Shown here: positions 1-5,872 of the stretch, in pieces
How positions within the stretch are numbered: position 1 is the first letter of the stretch
Layout of the letters: every line of letters starts with the position of its first letter
Assembly (NCBI GenBank): GCA_003135315.1
Contig: PLBD01000468.1
Coordinates: 1-11,820, forward strand
DNA from: Acidobacteriaceae bacterium
Lineage (GTDB): Bacteria > Acidobacteriota > Terriglobia > Terriglobales > Acidobacteriaceae
Reading direction: 5' to 3'
Length of the DNA: 11,820 nt
Program-made: the position numbers and the translations under genes
Notes under the pieces: generated by a model
Database searches by the model: none
What the model was told of the DNA's origin: nothing
What the model saw: the letters and a program-made list of their open reading frames with translations, nothing else

Positions 1-372
1 CTCCTGGGCCGCGTCAGGCTCGTTGGCTGGGGCGCATGTCTCGATGTCTGTGCCGTCCACGCGGGCCACTAGCCCGGTTCGGGCGAGCACCATGTAGACA
101 TATTCGAGCCACTGCGAGACTGGCTCAGCCGTGGCGATCCGCTTGGCGATGAACGCGAGTGCATCGGCGTTGGCCGCGTCGCACAGCGCGTCGCACAGTT
201 GTAGCCACTGGTGCATAGACAGTCGCTCATCCCTGGGGGTTCCCCACCGCCGCAGCCGAACAGCGGCCGCCCTGCCGTAAGCGGCAGCGTCCTCAGGTGT
301 GCCGCGCACGAGTGCGTCGAACCCCTCCCTGAGGAGGTGCAGCGCTTGGTCTGAGGATTGATCAGCCACCAT
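1..372 (-). CDS. hypothetical protein, partial (3' end outside the window)
   Basis: An open minus-strand frame of 124 codons runs from an ATG at 372 to the window edge with no stop, so the C-terminus is missing. The start is supported by GGAAAGG about eight bases upstream, and no in-frame start lies further up. The visible protein begins MVADQSSDQALHLLREG and looks mostly alpha-helical, Ala/Leu/Arg-rich and soluble. It has a Trp/Tyr-containing segment (residues 54-96, including MHQWLQLCDALCDAAN and QWLEYVYMVLARTG) and four cysteines (60, 64, 113 and none paired in an obvious metal motif with the others). I see no signal peptide or membrane span and do not recognise the family. It is transcribed away from the oxygenase gene at 649. 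It belongs to the left piece, which I think is actinobacterial. A competing minus-strand reading at 69-404 has a much less protein-like composition. Confidence 0.6.
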   Translation of the reverse strand, partial: MVADQSSDQALHLLREGFDALVRGTPEDAAAYGRAAAVRLRRWGTPRDERLSMHQWLQLCDALCDAANADALAFIAKRIATAEPVSQWLEYVYMVLARTGLVARVDGTDIETCAPANEPDAAQE

Positions 373-648
373 CGCGGGTGCCTTTCCAACACCACCTGGC
401 GCAACTTGTTGCCCCTTAGGTGAAGTCCTGGTCTCCTTGTAACGTCTCGTCAGCGCATTGAGGCTGGACGGCTTAAGGATTGTACAACCCGCGAAACTAA
501 GGCGCGGTTGCGTAAGGGGTTAAGAAATTGACATCGCAGGACGATACTGGTGCTCGGAGGTTGATCTCATGCCCGGATGCGGAATCCATGACCGACGATG
601 TGACGGCGCCATCACACCGCGTCTTGTCCGCAACCTCGGAGCTGGCGC
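373..648. other. intergenic region between divergent genes
   Basis: These 276 bases separate two divergent genes and should hold promoters for both. Toward the minus-strand gene there is a TACAAT hexamer (plus-strand positions 479-484 read as attgta) that resembles a -10 box, but no -35 box at proper spacing. On the plus strand TTGACA occurs at 528-533 without a convincing -10 about 17 bases downstream. GGAGG at 556-560 is a strong ribosome binding site for the small ORF starting at 569. No hairpin or repeat stands out. Confidence 0.4.
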
Positions 649-655
649 GTGCTGA
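569..655 (+). CDS. possible 28-residue small ORF upstream of the oxygenase gene
   Basis: ATG at 569 is preceded by GGAGG with eight bases of spacing, the best ribosome binding site in the left piece. The ORF encodes 28 residues, beginning MPGCGIHDRRCDGAI and ending GAGAC, with three cysteines. It stops at 653-655, overlapping the GTG start of the oxygenase gene at 649 by seven bases, an arrangement typical of translational coupling. A second overlapping ORF starts at ATG 588 and stops at 657-659 (23 residues, beginning MTDDVTAPSHRV). It has a more natural N-terminal look and G/C-rich third positions. At most one of these is real. The second could be the true N-terminus of the oxygenase, cut off by an indel. 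I assign no function. Confidence 0.25.
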   Translation: MPGCGIHDRRCDGAITPRLVRNLGAGAC

Positions 656-1410
656 GTGACGATCACTGGCTCTCGTCGACACGCGTAGCCACGCATGACT
701 TCCTCGACACGTCGGAATCCGCCGAGACGGTGCGGCGGGTCAACGGGCTGCGCGGTCGCTGGACAAGACGCTCGGACGGATATTTCACGCTAGGCGCCGT
801 TTCGTTCTTGGATGCCGCGGAGGCGCCCGACGGCTATCTGGCGGCGGCGGCCCACACAAACTCCTTGCTCTCCACAGCCTTCGACGACCTCTACAGCGGT
901 CTGTTCGGATTCTTGGCATCCGTGCTCGACGAGCCGGTAGACTATCGCGAGCCTCTCGCGTTGCCCGGCTTTCAGATTTTCGAATTCTACGGCGAGCCGT
1001 CGGAATCACGTCGGCCTCAGGACTTCCAGGGACTTGATTTGGGTGAGCAAAGCGCGGCCGAGCGCGCGCATTTCGATGTGCAATTTCTTCGCGCCGCTCC
1101 CGGTTGCACACCCGAGGCGACAGTCAGCTTCACGTTGCCTCTGGAACAACCCTCGGGAGGCGCCGGGCTGGCAGTGTGGCCCCTCGATTGCGCGGAAGCA
1201 GTCGAACGCAACATGTCCGAGGCCGACCTGCTTGACTTTGCGACGCAAAATGCCTACGAGCGGGTCAGCTACGAAACCGGCCGGATGATCCTGCACGACG
1301 GTTTGATGCTGCACGCGGCGATGGGCGGCGGTACGGGGCCGAGGGGGCAGCGAATCACCCTACAGGGTCACGGAATCCGTCATCGGGGGCGCTGGACGAT
1401 CTACTGGTAG
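649..1410 (+). CDS. probable 2-oxoglutarate/Fe(II)-dependent oxygenase
   Basis: This 253-residue protein shows the facial-triad pattern of the 2-oxoglutarate/Fe(II) oxygenase superfamily. It has an HxD pair in AHFDVQF (H141, D143), a distal histidine about 75-80 residues later in RMILHDGLMLHAA (H222 more likely than H216), and an arginine in QRITLQGHG (R235), placed to bind the 2-oxoglutarate carboxylate. Such enzymes hydroxylate or otherwise oxidise a substrate using O2 and 2-oxoglutarate. The substrate cannot be read from the sequence. There is no signal peptide or membrane span, so it should be cytoplasmic. The start is GTG at 649, with GGAG seven bases upstream and an in-frame stop at 601-603. 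Overlapping small ORFs at 569 and 588 make the N-terminus uncertain. It converges on the carboxylic acid reductase fragment, 51 bp away. The superfamily call is an inference from motifs and no specific family is recognised. Confidence 0.6.
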   Translation: MLSDDHWLSSTRVATHDFLDTSESAETVRRVNGLRGRWTRRSDGYFTLGAVSFLDAAEAPDGYLAAAAHTNSLLSTAFDDLYSGLFGFLASVLDEPVDYREPLALPGFQIFEFYGEPSESRRPQDFQGLDLGEQSAAERAHFDVQFLRAAPGCTPEATVSFTLPLEQPSGGAGLAVWPLDCAEAVERNMSEADLLDFATQNAYERVSYETGRMILHDGLMLHAAMGGGTGPRGQRITLQGHGIRHRGRWTIYW

Positions 1411-1461
1411 CAGCATCAGCGGCACAGTTTCGCGGGTGCGGCACGAAGGGTCGCGGCGGCG

Positions 1462-1707
1462 TCAGAGCAGTCCAAGCAGCTGCAGGTCGGTGATGTACTT
1501 GACGATGGTCGGCGCCGAGACGTGCGGGATGTCGTTGTCTGGGCCGAGATTCGCGTCCTGCACCGCCGAACGGAACCGCTCGCTCGGTGCGGCGGAAGCA
1601 GGCGCCGGCTTCTGGGGCCGCGAATAGTTGTGCAACAGCGGCAGGAGCGAGTGCTGGCGCTGCCGATCCGGGAGGCCACGCAGTGCAATTTCGAAGCGCT
1701 GCAGCCA
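1462..1707 (-). other. car: C-terminal fragment of a carboxylic acid reductase (CAR/FadD9 family), joined in frame to the GT2 gene
   Basis: The last ~75 residues of the long ORF contain RGLPDRQRQHSLLPLLHNY, then APSERFRSAVQ, DNDIPH and finally KYITDLQLLGLL before the stop. This matches my memory of the C-terminus of mycobacterial and nocardial carboxylic acid reductases. In those, a Rossmann reductase domain releases an acyl group from a phosphopantetheine arm as an aldehyde, and the protein ends in LLPLLHNY, RFRAAVQ, KDIPH and LGLL. The adenylation, carrier and most of the reductase domains are absent because the sequence switches to glycosyltransferase at 1693-1707, where TGGCTGCAGCGCTTC encodes the WLQRF that fits both proteins. 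Identification is from recalled family sequence, so it is strong but not search-verified. Confidence 0.8.
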
Positions 1708-4700
1708 GACGTGGGCCAGCAGCAGGAAGTCGCGCTTGCCACCGGGCTGCTGGCGTTCCAGAGTGAAGGCGATGGTCGAGGCAATGAAGTCGATCACCAT
1801 GAAAAGCGCGAAGTACAACACCAGCTTGTGAAAGTCAGCCGGGCTCGCCGACTCGGGATGACGGTATTTATCGACGAAGTAGGTGACGGTGCCCACGACG
1901 AACATGATGTCGATGAAGGGCGAGACCAGCGGCAACAGGATTTGGAAGATCACCATATTGGGTATGGCAACCCAGCCCAGCGCGCCTTTTTGCTTCACCG
2001 CGCCGCGATGCTTCCACACCGCCTGCATGATACCGAAAGACCAGCGGAAGCGTTGCCGCATCAGGCCATTCGCCGTGGTGGGAGCTTCGGTGTAGGCCAG
2101 CGCGCGGTCCTCATAGTTAACATAGTAACCATCCTGAAGGAGGGCCATGGTGAGATCGGCGTCTTCGGCAACGGTGTCGCGCTGATAGCCTCCAGCCGCA
2201 CGAACGGCGGCCGTGCGCCACGCGCCGATGGCGCCGGGAACGACGCTGACCGCATTCAGCGTGTTCAGCGCACGGCGCTCGAAGTTCTGGCTGGTGATGT
2301 ATTCGAGGGCCTGCCAGCGCGTCCACAGATTCACCCGGTTGCCGACCTTGGCATTGCCGGCCATGGCGGCAACTTTGGGATTGCTGAAGTGCGGCACCAG
2401 CTTCGAAATCGCGTCGGGCGCAATGATAGTGTCTGCGTCGATGCCCACGAACACCTCTTCCGTCACCTGCTCCAGGCCATAATCGAGCGCGTCGGCTTTG
2501 CCCGAGTTCGCCTTGGTCAGCACGGTAACGCGTCCGGCCGCAATCTCGCTGGCGAAAGCGGAGCGAGTGACCTCCAGCGTCGCGTCCTGCGATCCGTCGT
2601 CAATCACGATGACCCGCAGCTTTGGGTAATCGGACTCCAGCACGGAGCGCACGGTGCGCTCGATGACCTTCTCTTCGTTGTAAGCCGGGACGAGTACGGC
2701 GACGGCGGGACGGTAATTCGGATCGTCAGTGCGGCGACGGCAGCGATCGTAGATGGCGAGCACACCGACCAGCACCAGGCGTCCGCTCATGAGCACGTCG
2801 CCCACAAAGAAGACAAAGATGATGAACGATTGCACCAGTCCGAAGAGGGAAAAGTTGAGGCCATCGACCCAGGCCGCCCAGCGCTCATTGGTAGTGATGG
2901 GAGGCATGACGTCGGCGCGGGTCTTGCCCATCAGTTCCGAGACCGGCACCACTTGATAGCCGCGCTCTTTCAGGCCATCGAGGATCATGCCGAGCGCCAA
3001 CACCGTCTGGCTACGGTTGCCCCCGCCGTCATGGAGCAGGATGACGTTGCCGCAGCGCACCAGATTATCGGGTGCGCAGGGCGGCAGATTCTTCATCACT
3101 TCGTCCGCAATCTCCTGCGCCGCAGGCCGCGGATTGTCGCGCCAGTCATTGGGATCGATCTTCTCGCCCACCGTGATATAGCCCAGGTCCTGCGCCAGTT
3201 CCAGCGGGCGAACCTGGTCGGCGGTGTCGGGCGCTTCATCGATAGCATAGGGCGGCCGGAACAGTACCGGCTTGACTCCCAGCTTCCCCTCGAACAGACG
3301 CTCGGTAAGGTTCAGCTCCACTTCGAAATAACGCTTGGAGATATTGCTGATGTCGGGATGGGTGAAGGTGTGGTTGCCGATCTCGTGGCCTTCGTTGTAA
3401 ATGCGCTTGGCAATGCCGGGATATTTTTCCGCCTGGGCGCCAATCAGGAAAAACGTGGCTTTGGCACCGTGTTCCTTCAGCACATCGAGGACCTTCGGCG
3501 TCCACTCCGGATCGGGACCGTCATCGAAGGTCAGTGCTACTTTCTTCTCCTGCGTGCCGCCGTACATGTCGACCACATAGGGCATCGGCAGCGTCTTGAA
3601 AATTTCATCGCTGACCAGATTGGTGTTGGGATCGACCGTGATACGCCGCTCGCCGGCAGCCGGCCGCGACTGAATGCGCAGGACCTCGCCCTGGCCTTCG
3701 ATATCCACGTCCTGACCGGGCGGAACGATGTCCAGTTTGGTGGTGGCGGCGGCCTCGAAGGGTTTGTCCCACACCGCCCAGAGGGAACGATCTTCCGAGC
3801 CCAGGCGCCAGAGCGCGAAAGAGTCGATACCGAGCGCGTGCGCGGCGCGCATCTGGTTCAGCGCGGTGACACCATCCAGAAACCAGACGTCGTGGCGAAC
3901 GTTGTTGTCGTCCAGGTAGGCGAAGTGCGGATTCATGGCATCGTCGTCGAAGTTGATGTCCGTTTCCGACTCCGAAGCCTCCAGCCAGGCTTCCTGCGCC
4001 GACACATTGTGGATACTTTCCGGCGGCGTGCCTTTCTTCTGGTCCTTCTTCATCGCCCAGTCGTAGCCATAGTTGGCAACCGCGCAGATGATCTTCTGTT
4101 TAGGAATGACCTTCAACGCGTCCTGCATGTTCTTGACGAACCAGTCCTGACCGGCAACAGATCCCGGATCGCCTCCCGGATAGTGCTGGTCGTAGTTCAT
4201 CAGAATGAGGCCGTCGGAAAGCTTCGCAATGTTTGAATAGTCGAAGTCGCGGTCGTTGACGGGAACCGCAATGTACAGCTTCATGCCCTGGCCGTGAAGA
4301 CCGGAGGACAGCTCCTCGACAAGCTGGCGGTAGTCGTCGCGCGAGCTGTCGGGAAACGCCTCGATATCGAGGGTGATGCCCTTGTATTGGTCGGTGGCGA
4401 GAAACGCCATCAGTTCGTGGCGGAACCTCTGGCGCGCCGCGGGATCGGCCATGAACTGCACGGTCAGATCGGGATTCCACTTGTTGACGACGGGATCGAA
4501 GTTGTTGACCAGAGGGAAGACTTCGGTCTGCGCCTTTTCGCCCTTGAGGAACGCCATTACTTTTTCGTCGACGGGGCGCGCCTTACCGGTGTCGTCCAGC
4601 ACGTTGAACAGGGTGTTCATTTCCGTCACGGACTGCAGGCGGCCATCGGCCGTCAGAACGTGCATCCACTCCGGAAAGAGCAAGTCGATTTGCGGATAGT

Positions 4701-5040
4701 ACTCCTTCAACGACGCGAAGCTGGCGGCGTCCCACTGCACGTAGAACGCGCCGCGGATGCCCTCGTCGGAGTTGAGAACTACCTGCGAAGCCGGCTGCTT
4801 GGTTTTGCGGTGCGTGTTCACACGGCGAGGCGGTTTGTGTTTCTGGTCGGGCTTCAGCGCGTGATAAGGCTTCTTGACTTCGGGCAATGCGACGCCTGGG
4901 ACTGACGATCCCCGCAGGACGGAGAGGACAAATAGAACCAGCAGCAGGGTAACGGCGATGACGCTGCAATCAATGATGAACCGCAAACGGCGCCAGCGTT
5001 TACGTTGGGGATCGAAAAAGACCTGATTGGAGTGAGGCAT
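1462..5040 (-). CDS. GH18 / NodB polysaccharide deacetylase / GT2 glycosyltransferase membrane protein; last ~75 codons foreign (chimeric ORF)
   Basis: The ORF is continuous for 1192 codons, but only residues 1 to about 1116 belong to this protein. In order they show a basic N-terminus and membrane anchor (21-42), a GH18-like domain (about 95-430) with GITLDIEAF (catalytic-type E227) and LMNYDQHY (280-287), and a NodB/CE4 deacetylase domain (about 495-705). The deacetylase has TFDDGPD (504-510), H557/H561, RPPY (595-598) and LLHDGGG. A long hydrophobic stretch (731-763) follows, then a GT2 synthase domain (about 775-1010) with PAYNEE, DDG (814-816), DAD (868-870), EDAD (959-962) and QRFRW (996-1000), and C-terminal spans at about 1025-1055 and 1072-1094. 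The topology puts hydrolase and deacetylase outside the membrane and the synthase in the cytoplasm. This suggests a protein that makes, deacetylates and trims a GlcNAc-type polysaccharide, combining roles split between PgaB and PgaC. It starts at ATG 5040 with only a weak ribosome binding site, 59 bp after tspO. After HVWLQRF the expected conserved GT2 tail is replaced by a carboxylic acid reductase C-terminus. Confidence 0.9.
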   Translation of the reverse strand: MPHSNQVFFDPQRKRWRRLRFIIDCSVIAVTLLLVLFVLSVLRGSSVPGVALPEVKKPYHALKPDQKHKPPRRVNTHRKTKQPASQVVLNSDEGIRGAFYVQWDAASFASLKEYYPQIDLLFPEWMHVLTADGRLQSVTEMNTLFNVLDDTGKARPVDEKVMAFLKGEKAQTEVFPLVNNFDPVVNKWNPDLTVQFMADPAARQRFRHELMAFLATDQYKGITLDIEAFPDSSRDDYRQLVEELSSGLHGQGMKLYIAVPVNDRDFDYSNIAKLSDGLILMNYDQHYPGGDPGSVAGQDWFVKNMQDALKVIPKQKIICAVANYGYDWAMKKDQKKGTPPESIHNVSAQEAWLEASESETDINFDDDAMNPHFAYLDDNNVRHDVWFLDGVTALNQMRAAHALGIDSFALWRLGSEDRSLWAVWDKPFEAAATTKLDIVPPGQDVDIEGQGEVLRIQSRPAAGERRITVDPNTNLVSDEIFKTLPMPYVVDMYGGTQEKKVALTFDDGPDPEWTPKVLDVLKEHGAKATFFLIGAQAEKYPGIAKRIYNEGHEIGNHTFTHPDISNISKRYFEVELNLTERLFEGKLGVKPVLFRPPYAIDEAPDTADQVRPLELAQDLGYITVGEKIDPNDWRDNPRPAAQEIADEVMKNLPPCAPDNLVRCGNVILLHDGGGNRSQTVLALGMILDGLKERGYQVVPVSELMGKTRADVMPPITTNERWAAWVDGLNFSLFGLVQSFIIFVFFVGDVLMSGRLVLVGVLAIYDRCRRRTDDPNYRPAVAVLVPAYNEEKVIERTVRSVLESDYPKLRVIVIDDGSQDATLEVTRSAFASEIAAGRVTVLTKANSGKADALDYGLEQVTEEVFVGIDADTIIAPDAISKLVPHFSNPKVAAMAGNAKVGNRVNLWTRWQALEYITSQNFERRALNTLNAVSVVPGAIGAWRTAAVRAAGGYQRDTVAEDADLTMALLQDGYYVNYEDRALAYTEAPTTANGLMRQRFRWSFGIMQAVWKHRGAVKQKGALGWVAIPNMVIFQILLPLVSPFIDIMFVVGTVTYFVDKYRHPESASPADFHKLVLYFALFMVIDFIASTIAFTLERQQPGGKRDFLLLAHVWLQRFEIALRGLPDRQRQHSLLPLLHNYSRPQKPAPASAAPSERFRSAVQDANLGPDNDIPHVSAPTIVKYITDLQLLGLL

Positions 5041-5099
5041 TGCTCGCTTTCATCGTAAATGGGTGCTGGAAACCGAGCAACTTGGCCAGTAACCGCATC

Positions 5100-5576
5100 T
5101 CAGGGCCGGTTCAGCCGCCAGATGCCGAAATTCAGATAGCTGGCATAGCTCACCCACAACAGGTAAGGGACCAGCAAGAACGCCGAGACCGGAAGCAGCA
5201 CGTAAAAGACAAAAATGTTGAAGGCGATGGCGAGCCACAGGATGACGATCTCGGCGAAGGCGACGCCGGGCATGCGGGAGCCAAAGAATATTCCCGACCA
5301 GGCGACATTGAGCGCCAGTTGGGCGAAGAAAATCAGCAATGCGGGACGCGCGCCGCCTCCGTATTGCCGCCAGACCAGCCAGGCGGAAATGGCCATCAGC
5401 ACGTAGAGCGTGGTCCAGACCGGCCCGAAGACCCAGCTGGGCGGCGTTCCCGCCGGCTTACGCAGTTGCGGATACCACTCGCGAACGCTGCTGGCGGTGA
5501 AGAAGGAGCCGAGGCCACCTGCGCCAAGGCAGATTGCGAAGAACACGATCAGGACCAGCCAGGGTTTTGCGTTCAC
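5100..5576 (-). CDS. tspO: TspO/MBR family protein
   Basis: This 158-residue, five-helix membrane protein belongs to the TspO/peripheral benzodiazepine receptor family, whose members bind tetrapyrroles. In bacteria they have been linked to porphyrin handling and stress responses. The diagnostic features are all visible: WY at 34-35, KPAGTPPSWVFGPVW at 40-54, the LN-x-x-WS motif at 89-94, and the last-helix signature PYLLWVSYASYLNF at 137-150. Its length is normal for bacterial TspO. The start is GTG at 5576. No good ribosome binding site precedes it, and I found no better in-frame start upstream. It lies 59 bp upstream of the large GH18-deacetylase-GT2 gene on the same strand, so the two could share a transcript, although no functional link is evident. 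Its own promoter region holds a composite stem-loop repeat. Confidence 0.93.
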   Translation of the reverse strand: MNAKPWLVLIVFFAICLGAGGLGSFFTASSVREWYPQLRKPAGTPPSWVFGPVWTTLYVLMAISAWLVWRQYGGGARPALLIFFAQLALNVAWSGIFFGSRMPGVAFAEIVILWLAIAFNIFVFYVLLPVSAFLLVPYLLWVSYASYLNFGIWRLNRP

Positions 5577-5622
5577 AGATGCAATTGTAGCGGGAAGCCG
5601 TCAGATGAGACCCTTGCAGGCG

Positions 5623-5760
5623 TTGTGTCAGGGCACGACTTTCAGTCGTGCCGAAAACGTGAGTCGAAGGTCAGGGCTTCAGCTCGCGCAAACAGGGGCT
5701 GAAGCCCAATTCACTAATTGAGCTGATTGCGGCACGGCTGAAAGCCGGGTTCTGACACGA
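5623..5760. repeat. composite inverted repeat, two inverted copies of a 31-bp stem-loop unit
   Basis: The left unit (5623-5653) and the reverse complement of the right unit (5730-5760) match at 25 of 31 positions. Both start with a GTGTCAG segment and contain a hairpin. The left hairpin is perfect, GGCACGACT-ttc-AGTCGTGCC (5632-5652). In the right one the inner stem is CGGCT-gaa-AGCCG (5735-5747). Two of the six differences fall on paired positions and preserve pairing, A-T in one copy and G-C in the other. No target-site duplication is visible at the ends. It resembles palindromic interspersed repeats I associate with acidobacterial intergenic DNA. Confidence 0.8.
5674..5707. repeat. 10-bp hairpin inside the composite repeat
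   Basis: GGGCTTCAGC (5674-5683) is perfectly complementary to GCTGAAGCCC (5698-5707), with a 14-base loop. It carries the same CTTCAG/CTGAAG core as the hairpins at 6897-6959. No run of T follows on either strand, so it is not a standard intrinsic terminator. Confidence 0.8.
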
Positions 5761-5839
5761 ATCATGTGACGTGGTCTCACTAGGAGTGGCGGCAGGATCG
5801 ACCAACAAAAGCTCAAGAGTACCAGCTCGTAGCTGACGA

Positions 5840-5872
5840 CTGATTGCTGATAGCTGGCAGCTACGCAATCAG
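5840..5872. repeat. two-part hairpin overlapping the dehydrogenase stop codon
   Basis: CTGATTGC (5840-5847) pairs with GCAATCAG (5865-5872). Between them TAGCTG (5851-5856) pairs with CAGCTA (5858-5863) around a single base, giving a long stem with a small bulge. The stop codon of the minus-strand dehydrogenase (5861-5863) and its last codons lie in the right arm. It could protect the mRNA 3' end or act as a weak terminator for that gene. No T-tract follows, so termination is not established. Confidence 0.55.

Larger units (their letters stand above)
5577..5860. other. intergenic region with stem-loop repeats
   Basis: This 284-bp gap lies upstream of tspO and downstream of the dehydrogenase gene, both on the minus strand. 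I see no convincing coding frame. It contains the 138-bp composite inverted repeat (5623-5760), a hairpin inside it, and short AGCT-rich hairpins near the dehydrogenase stop, including CAGCT-cgt-AGCTG at 5823-5835. A tspO promoter must lie here or further upstream, but I cannot pick one out. Confidence 0.6.

Noticed and set aside
478..494. GATTGTACAACCCGCGA, nearly repeated (16/17) at 6849-6865
   Set aside because: A single short match with one mismatch in a window this size can arise by chance, and the two sites lie on opposite sides of the proposed junction with no shared context.
1693..1790. A simple frameshift as the cause of the missing GT2 tail
   Set aside because: I translated all three minus-strand frames after the QRF codons; none restores a membrane-like GT2 tail, while the open frame matches a different protein family through to its stop.
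1522..4236. A 904-codon plus-strand open frame, with others at 4294-4905 and 7244-8923
   Set aside because: They lie exactly antisense to well-supported genes and are rich in His, Arg, Gln and Asp without domains or membrane features, as expected for antisense frames in GC-rich DNA.
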